This document shows positions 7,655 through 12,000 of a DNA stretch of 12,000 bases, one piece after another. The notes beneath the pieces are model-generated. The model had not been told where the DNA came from, made no database searches, and saw nothing but the letters and a program-made list of their open reading frames with translations. This DNA is from Owenia fusiformis (taxonomy: Eukaryota; Annelida; Polychaeta; Sabellida; Oweniidae), in NCBI GenBank assembly GCA_903813345.2, contig CAIIXF020000447.1:1-12000 (forward strand). The letters are read 5' to 3'. The position numbers and the translations under genes were made by a program. Position 1 is the stretch's first letter, and the number at the start of each line of letters is the position of its first letter.

Positions 7655-8068
7655 TCAGAGACATATAAAATAAATCTAGAATGCGGAAAACTAATATTTT
7701 CTCATGCTGTTGGCATTTAGCAGAAAAAGCAAGTTACATGATAGGGTTGTCATAAGACTCATAATGTCTGTAAAACATTTGCAACACATATGTAGGTTCT
7801 GCTGGAATATAATGAATGAAATTAGAACAACTTAGGAAAACAAATAAAAGCAATGTCCCAAATTATGCAATGGGATTTGAAAAATCAGTGACGTACGCTC
7901 GTATATTTCGTTTATTGGTTTAATTGTTGATGGGGCAATGTGTCACTGACGACGTCACAGATAATGGTACCATATTCCGAGAATTTGTTAACAAGAGGGT
8001 TATATGACGTCATGATAAAACAATGCTGAGGAGCTCATAGAGATGTTTATTTTCTATTTCTTCACTAG
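7655..8068. other. Non-coding stretch with CRE-like sites
   Basis: No gene seen. It contains three ACGT-centred sites listed separately and ends in the pyrimidine-rich tract in front of the 8069 microexon candidate. Confidence 0.5.
7889..8012. promoter_or_regulatory. Cluster of CRE-like TGACGT sites
   Basis: TGACGTAC at 7889-7896, GACGTCAC at 7951-7958 and the full palindrome TGACGTCA at 8005-8012 lie within 124 bp. TGACGTCA is the consensus for CREB/ATF bZIP factors. The sequence shows the sites only. No TATA box or start site can be tied to them, and in an AT-rich genome some may be chance. Confidence 0.3.
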
Positions 8069-8101
8069 GCAAATATATCACCTTTGTCGTAAGAATTAGA
8101 G
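8069..8101 (+). CDS. Candidate 33-nt microexon
   Basis: A good acceptor with a long pyrimidine tract (ttctatttcttcactag, ending at 8068) is followed 33 nt later by a strong donor (gag|gtgagt at 8102). One of three frames is open and gives KYITFVVRIR, entering with two bases of a split codon. It lies on the opposite strand from the other exon candidates. Nothing else supports it, so chance pairing of splice-like motifs remains likely. Confidence 0.2.
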
Positions 8102-8241
8102 GTGAGTCACAGATAGTTATGGACATTAATTCAATCAGGCTTTCAATTTCTCATGATTCAATCCACCTATCAAAATTCTGATTAGTGAATTAGGCCTAAG
8201 CCTTGTTGAACCAGTCTAGAAGTTTCCAAAAGTGCATGAAC

Positions 8242-8304
8242 ACCACTGGCGGATTAGGGGGGGGGGGGGCCTGGGGGCCCGGGCCCCCCCCCTTGGGTGG
8301 GCCC
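8242..8304 (+). mobile_element. hAT-like terminus with G/C palindrome (fragment)
   Basis: CACTGGCGGATTAG starting at 8243 resembles the CAGTGGCGGA-type terminal inverted repeats of many animal hAT transposons. It runs into 13 G (8257-8269), a perfect 16-bp palindrome (GGGGGCCCGGGCCCCC, 8273-8288) inside a longer G/C inverted repeat, and a C-run of nine (8284-8292). No matching inverted end or 8-bp duplication was found downstream, so I treat it as one end or a relic. The G-rich strand could form a hairpin or quadruplex. Confidence 0.45.
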
Positions 8305-8692
8305 AGTCCTATTCCAAGTCCTTTGCTATCTTCCTCATCTTTAGTTAGAATAAAATGAAAGCCCAAATCAAACTGCAAAGTCTGGGATATAGTCTATTGA
8401 CGCCACAGGCAAATGATTGACGGGGAATGAGACTCTAGAATTATTTTACCATATTCTATGGCCACTGACTGACTGAGTGTCTCGAGTAAGAATTATTTTA
8501 CAAAACCATGGGCTTTCGTTTCAACTAGACTGAAGCCCAGTTACAAAACCAGCATTTACATACAAAATTTCCTTGTTTGATCAGTCATAAATTAATTCAC
8601 AATAATATCTTATAAGTAAGAGCACAATGATTGCATTTATAATATCACAACATCTCCAAAATGATTCAAAATGAATTTGAAATTGAACTTAC
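8305..8692. other. Spacer, perhaps hAT-derived in its first part
   Basis: The first hundred bases may continue the hAT-like relic (cattgacgccac-type sequence near 8396-8405). The rest shows no gene or repeat. Confidence 0.4.
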
Positions 8693-8735
8693 CAGATTTC
8701 TCAACTTTAACTCCTGGCTCGATTACGCCATCCCT
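8693..8735 (-). CDS. Candidate 43-nt internal exon, unknown protein
   Basis: On the minus strand a strong acceptor (ttgtttgtttcgttcag, ending at 8736) is followed after 43 nt by a near-consensus donor (ctg|gtaagt, from 8692). Two of the three frames have stops; the third is open and reads RDGVIEPGVKVEKSG with one base left over for a split codon. The peptide has ordinary soluble-protein composition, unlike the chance frames around it. Phase does not join directly to the 129-bp candidate exon (which opens in phase 0), so an exon in between, or a different gene, would be needed. I do not recognise the protein. Confidence 0.4.
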
Positions 8736-8923
8736 CTGAACGAAACAAACAAAGGATTCCCGGGATGCAGTTTCTCAAGTGTAGCTTAAAATTCGTAACG
8801 CTTGCTGGTTTGTAGGAAACATGGTGAAAACGGTGCCAACGTATTATACTCTAATATGTACCTTTTCTTAACATTTAATGACATGATATTGTGATATGCT
8901 AATATCTGCATTCATGTAATTAC

Positions 8924-8998
8924 TAATATGTTTTCTAACAGTTTGAAGACCAGTAAGCTTAATGGGTGGTCTTCAGACTGTTTGCTGAAAACATATTA
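8924..8998 (+). ncRNA. 75-nt hairpin, microRNA-precursor-like
   Basis: TAATATGTTTTC (8924-8935) pairs perfectly with GAAAACATATTA (8987-8998). After a small asymmetric internal loop (2 nt on the 5' side, 5 nt on the 3' side), ACAGTTTGAAGACCA (8938-8952) pairs with TGGTCTTCAGACTGT (8967-8981) with one G-U wobble. The terminal loop is 14 nt. About 27 paired bases, a short loop and one bulge fit an animal pre-miRNA. A tiny palindromic transposon is the main alternative, since the ends are AT-rich and mirror each other. The plus strand is chosen because the only mismatch is then a G-U pair. I do not recognise a known family in either arm. Confidence 0.4.
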
Positions 8999-9685
8999 TA
9001 TCTTTTGTAATGTTTTGAGTTTTGTCCACTGTTCTTGAGACACTTTTCTATCATTTACTAAAACAATTTTGTTTAGAAATTAGACATAGTGGATCTCAAA
9101 GTTCACCAAACCATTCAAGGCTTTTTGTCAGGATGATAACTCCAATACCTGTTATCAGATTTAGTTGAAATTTTAAGCGTTATCTGGATAACAAGACCAT
9201 GTATTTGTGAGCCGATTATACAACCAATTGTAGAGAGTTTAATTAGAGAGTTTAAATTCAGGTTTACATAGATAACGTAACAATTATTAATAGGGAAATT
9301 AAATGTGACATAATTGATTTCTTTAAAAAATAGGTTGTTTTGCTGTGCAAAATGATATACAAGGTAAGGAAACAGTAGGTATTTGGATACGTATTTACAA
9401 CCGATATGTTTAAAACTCGTCAATTAATCGTAAACCAAAGTGCAATTATGAATAATTTAGTTCTAATAGATTAAATTAAATAATACAAAAGAGTGTTCAA
9501 AATCAGCGGACGGGCACCATTCGTAATCTTAAAATGGGCCTAGCGCTTTCATCAATTGAGCATCTTACGTCTTATTTTTCTCAAATGCGTGTCTTTATTG
9601 TATAAACATATTTACAAATGTATATTGGGGTTATTTTTCGATAATATGATTATACAACAAAAAAATCAAAAAATAAATAAACGAT
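8999..9685. other. AT-rich non-coding stretch
   Basis: It holds a short inverted repeat GTTATC-tg-GATAAC (9179-9192) and a near-perfect dimer of tagagagtttaa-type units (about 9231-9256). The 102-codon minus-strand frame at 9115-9423 has chance-like composition and is not called. Confidence 0.5.
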
Positions 9686-9915
9686 GAAAAACGCTCGTAA
9701 CTTGGGGTAAAATACGCGTAGACGGGCAAGCATTTCTTGATCTAGCGTATTCATTAACGTACTGTGTTCTGGCAAAGTACATCAGAAGTTTGTATTTTAT
9801 TAGCCGTGATTTATTTAATGTATTTATACAGGTATAATATAATGTTTCGAGACTTTAATCTAAACAATTATCGTTTTACGAAAAACGCTCGTAATATGGG
9901 GTAAAAGGAGCGTAA
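9686..9915 (+). repeat. 35-bp direct repeat pair, 194 bp apart
   Basis: 9686-9720 and 9880-9914 match at about 30 of 35 positions, with a perfect 15-bp core (gaaaaacgctcgtaa) followed by 'tggggtaaaa' and 'gcgta'. The pair is CpG-containing in an otherwise AT-rich setting and may mark two units of a larger repeat. Confidence 0.65.
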
Positions 9916-10438
9916 AAATCAATCTCGATTACATCAATTTTCTCAAAATATATTTAAATGTGGATAAATTCCTGTCAAGGAGATGTTCTTTAGACTATAT
10001 TCTCAAATCTGACGAAGTTTGAGCGGAAGAATCGAGCGAGAAAGATATGAAAAATAATTTCCCTCAAGTTTCTAATCTCATGAGAGATAGGTCCGAATGT
10101 TGTAACAAGATAGGGTCCATTTTTTCGGTGGACGGAGAAAACCGTATACTATACGTCATTGTTTTTATGTGTGATCAGAACCATAAAATAGGGATTCAAA
10201 AACGCTTTCCATTGGTGTATACGGCTATTTCCAGCGATGTTAGGAACAATGTTTTTCAGCCACGCGCCTGATACCCCAGTCAAAAAGATTTGAAAGGCAA
10301 TAACTTGCGTTTAAATCATTGTTGCTGATCAAATTGCCGTTTACAGGTGCGTGGGGATATATTCTATAGTATCTGATCGTTAAAACTTCATTTTAAAACA
10401 AAATAATTGAAATATTGCAAAAAGTTTTTTTTCGAAAA
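9916..10438. other. Repeat-derived non-coding zone
   Basis: It contains an inverted pair CCACGCGCCTG (10260-10270) / CAGGTGCGTGG (10346-10356) with one mismatch, enclosing 75 bp. It also holds the first copy (10128-10142) of a 15-mer GTGGACGGAGAAAAC that recurs at 10439-10453 before the GGAC array. A 74-codon plus-strand frame (10047-10271) spans this repeat and shows no family feature. Confidence 0.45.
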
Positions 10439-10545
10439 GTGGACGGAGAAAACATGGGGTATTGTATGAGTGGACGGACGGACGGACGGACGGACGGACG
10501 GACGGACGGAGGCGTTCCCTATATCCCTCCGAACTTCGATCGATG
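10439..10545 (+). repeat. GGAC-expanded repeat element tail
   Basis: GTGGACGGAGAAAAC (second copy), then the GGAC array, then 'ccctatatccctccgaac' and 'cgatcgatgggataac'. The first copy of the 15-mer at 10128 lacks the expansion. The layout suggests a dispersed element whose GGACGGA segment has expanded in this copy. I cannot name the family. Confidence 0.4.
10472..10510 (+). repeat. (GGAC)n microsatellite, 39 bp
   Basis: Nine full GGAC units plus three bases, without interruption. On the minus strand it yields the open peptide RPSV repeated four times within a 72-codon frame, which is an artefact of the array. Confidence 0.98.
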
Positions 10546-10643
10546 GGATAACAAATCATTTTCACTGGAAAACTTAAAACTTTGCCTATGATAGACATGT
10601 ATTCAAAATTGAATAATATAATAAATACTTTAAGACTACAAAT

Positions 10644-10679
10644 ATGGTTGGTCTTTTAGACATGGTCAGTCTTTTACAC
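10644..10679 (+). repeat. 18-bp tandem dimer
   Basis: atggttggtcttttagac (10644-10661) is followed directly by atggtcagtcttttacac (10662-10679); 15 of 18 positions match. Confidence 0.7.
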
Positions 10680-10787
10680 ATTTTCCTCAAATCCTGTTTT
10701 GATGTTAGCTGTGGAAAAAGCTTCGTAAAACCCATATGACTAGTGTCTACTTATTGTACTTACCTTCCAGTTCATCCTGGGGGAAAC

Positions 10788-10876
10788 TATGTCACATGTC
10801 AAGGTGTCACCTTATGGATTCTAGCTCACTCTGTGACAGCACCTCTGCCAGTGTCACTGCAGATCAGTGTGACATA
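10788..10876. repeat. 89-bp inverted repeat rich in GTCAC/GTGAC
   Basis: TATGTCACA (10788-10796) and TGTGACATA (10868-10876) are perfect inverted ends. Inside lie AAGGTGTCACCTT (10801-10813, palindromic about its central T) and further GTGAC/GTCAC words. It could be a small palindromic element or part of a hairpin; the middle does not pair well. Confidence 0.45.
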
Positions 10877-11198
10877 CACTTAGCTCCACACTAAAATTCA
10901 TATAGAAAATGCTGTTACTTTTAACAGTGTACATTAAACAATCCTAAGGAGCTTACATTTATGACTCAAACCTCTTTTTGTAATTTTTAAATAAAAATCA
11001 TGTGGCTTTTTGGAAAGGCCAATTAATAAATCATAATAGCAGTTGTTATTCATCCAACATTGTAGAAATGTAGGAGCCACAGCCCTGTGCTCAGAGTGTA
11101 GATTCTTTACAGGAATGGATATCCTGACTTTCAACCAAAAATATTAATTCGTAGTCTCAAACTTTGAGAAACTTGGCACAGCTTGTGAGCTAGTTTGA

Positions 11199-11314
11199 TG
11201 ACCTTGAATATTTTACTTTTCAGAACTCTTGTGATTAAACTGACCAAAATTTGAATCCAAAATCAATTACATTTTTGAAGGTCAACTAAAGGTCAAATCT
11301 CAAATATAAGGTCA
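11199..11314. promoter_or_regulatory. Nuclear-receptor-type half-site cluster with perfect DR5
   Basis: AGGTCA at 11279-11284 and 11290-11295 are separated by five bases, a perfect DR5, the consensus layout for RAR/RXR retinoic acid response elements. A third AGGTCA follows at 11309-11314. On the minus strand, TCAAGGTCA (complement of 11199-11207) matches the extended monomer site of ERR/SF-1-type receptors. Only motif matches are seen; no promoter is visible nearby, and AGGTCA-rich sequence can also stem from dispersed repeats. Confidence 0.3.
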
Positions 11315-11325
11315 TATTTGAACTG

Positions 11326-11369
11326 AAAAATAGGTTGAAATGAAATAGGTTGAAAAATAACCTATTTTT
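11326..11369. repeat. Hairpin, 11-bp stem
   Basis: AAAAATAGGTT (11326-11336) pairs with AACCTATTTTT (11359-11369) around a 22-nt loop that itself contains a second direct copy of 'gaaataggttgaaa'. It is AT-rich, with no poly-T context that would suggest a defined transcript end. Confidence 0.6.
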
Positions 11370-12000
11370 AACACATCAATCATCATTGACATCTAATATC
11401 TCAGAAACAGTAACAATTTAATGTTGAGCAATTTGAAGATAATCTAGTTACAATTAATTTATTACAAGAAATAATGAAGTATAAGGACTTTGAGAAACTT
11501 GGGAAACTTGCCATAAACTTGATATATGAGAAACTATTTTTTCAAATGTTATTGAGCAAAGAACAGGTCCATTTAACAGGCCATTGGTCCACTTAGACTT
11601 TTTCCAAAAAACTCATTATTCCATTTACCTTTAAAACTGATTGCAATTTGTAGCTAAACCTTTTTTCTTGAGATGTGCAATTTCAAAAAGTGGCATTAGT
11701 TTTTAGTTTCTTTGAAAAATTGGCAGTAAGAACCCCTATCACAAAGCTGTCTGAATATGGGTACACACTATGTTTACCATCAAAATAATATCAAAGCTTA
11801 TCATTACATACACTTTATTATATGGAACATATGGCATACAAGCATTCAGAGGGTAGAACATTTAACAAAATCTAGCTATTTATGAAGTTTACTAATGCAA
11901 ATCTGGAAAACATTGTCATTTTTGTTTACTTTTTTATCAAGTTTTAGCATGGTGCTCATTTCCTTTCGTTGAAAATATAACCATCAGCCCACACTCCCAC
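11370..12000. other. AT-rich non-coding end of window
   Basis: No open frame, splice-framed exon or repeat array seen apart from the 16-bp repeat at 11487-11502. It is likely intronic or intergenic. Confidence 0.5.

Larger units (their letters stand above)
11161..11502 (+). repeat. 16-bp perfect direct repeat pair
   Basis: ACTTTGAGAAACTTGG occurs at 11161-11176 and 11487-11502. Surrounding similarity is weak (more 'aaacttg' words nearby), so these may be remnants of an old duplication. Confidence 0.6.

Noticed and set aside
9115-9423. 102-codon minus-strand frame
   Set aside because: Chance-like composition, no motif, no supporting context.
10047-10271. 74-codon plus-strand frame
   Set aside because: Lies over repeat-derived sequence (15-mer copy at 10128, inverted 11-mer at 10260) with no family feature.
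10380-10598. Minus-strand frame with RPSV repeats
   Set aside because: Produced by the GGAC microsatellite.
10764-10776. 13-nt minus-strand microexon (tttcccccag | 13 nt | gtaagt)
   Set aside because: The donor is consensus, but longer upstream exons are closed by stops in every frame, 13 nt is too short to judge, and the adjacent 10788-10876 inverted repeat suggests repeat DNA.

Overview
The window looks like non-coding, repeat-rich nuclear DNA of an animal. It is AT-rich, with no long open reading frame, no bacterial gene order and no RNA gene I can recognise. It carries a 5'-truncated LINE tail, a TA-flanked MITE, a foldback-type transposon, micro- and minisatellites, and a few short open stretches framed by good splice sites. 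The mix (a hAT-like CACTGGCGGA end beside a G/C palindrome, a GGAC microsatellite followed by 'ccctatatccctccg', TA-flanked MITEs) suggests a marine invertebrate, perhaps a mollusc. That placement is inference from general repeat style.

Layout. 1-1065 holds two diverged copies of one segment on the minus strand. The better copy is a 129-bp phase-0/0 candidate exon with both splice sites (878-1006); the other (6-94) has lost the frame. 1447-1951 is a 505-bp MITE with 20-bp perfect terminal inverted repeats and TA on both sides. 1994-4999 is the most striking object: a 3006-bp element with a perfect 9-bp flanking duplication (ATATAAGTT at 1985-1993 and 5000-5008). Its inverted ends each consist of an 8-bp cap plus exactly ten copies of a 15-bp minisatellite, and a further 458-bp palindrome (3343-3800) lies inside it. 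It has the architecture of a Foldback/long-TIR Mutator-like element and carries no visible transposase. About 5078-5766 is the 3' end of a LINE on the minus strand, with a C-terminal zinc knuckle, a frameshift, a 3' stem-loop and an A-rich tail.

6183-7654 holds small tandem and dispersed repeats, including a 100-125 bp duplication with inverted ends. 7889-8735 holds CRE-like sites, a weak plus-strand microexon candidate, a hAT-like end with a G/C palindrome, and a 43-nt minus-strand exon candidate (8693-8735). 8924-8998 is a 75-nt hairpin with the geometry of a microRNA precursor. 9686-10545 is a repeat-derived zone with a GGAC microsatellite. 10640-12000 is AT-rich intergenic or intronic DNA with small repeats, a perfect DR5 pair of AGGTCA half-sites and an 11-bp-stem hairpin.

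Genes. If the two minus-strand exon candidates are real, the window is mostly intron of one or more minus-strand genes, filled by transposons. Their reading phases do not join directly, so at least one more exon, or a second gene, would be needed. I could not name either protein. Nearly all other open frames are short, AT-driven and without family features.
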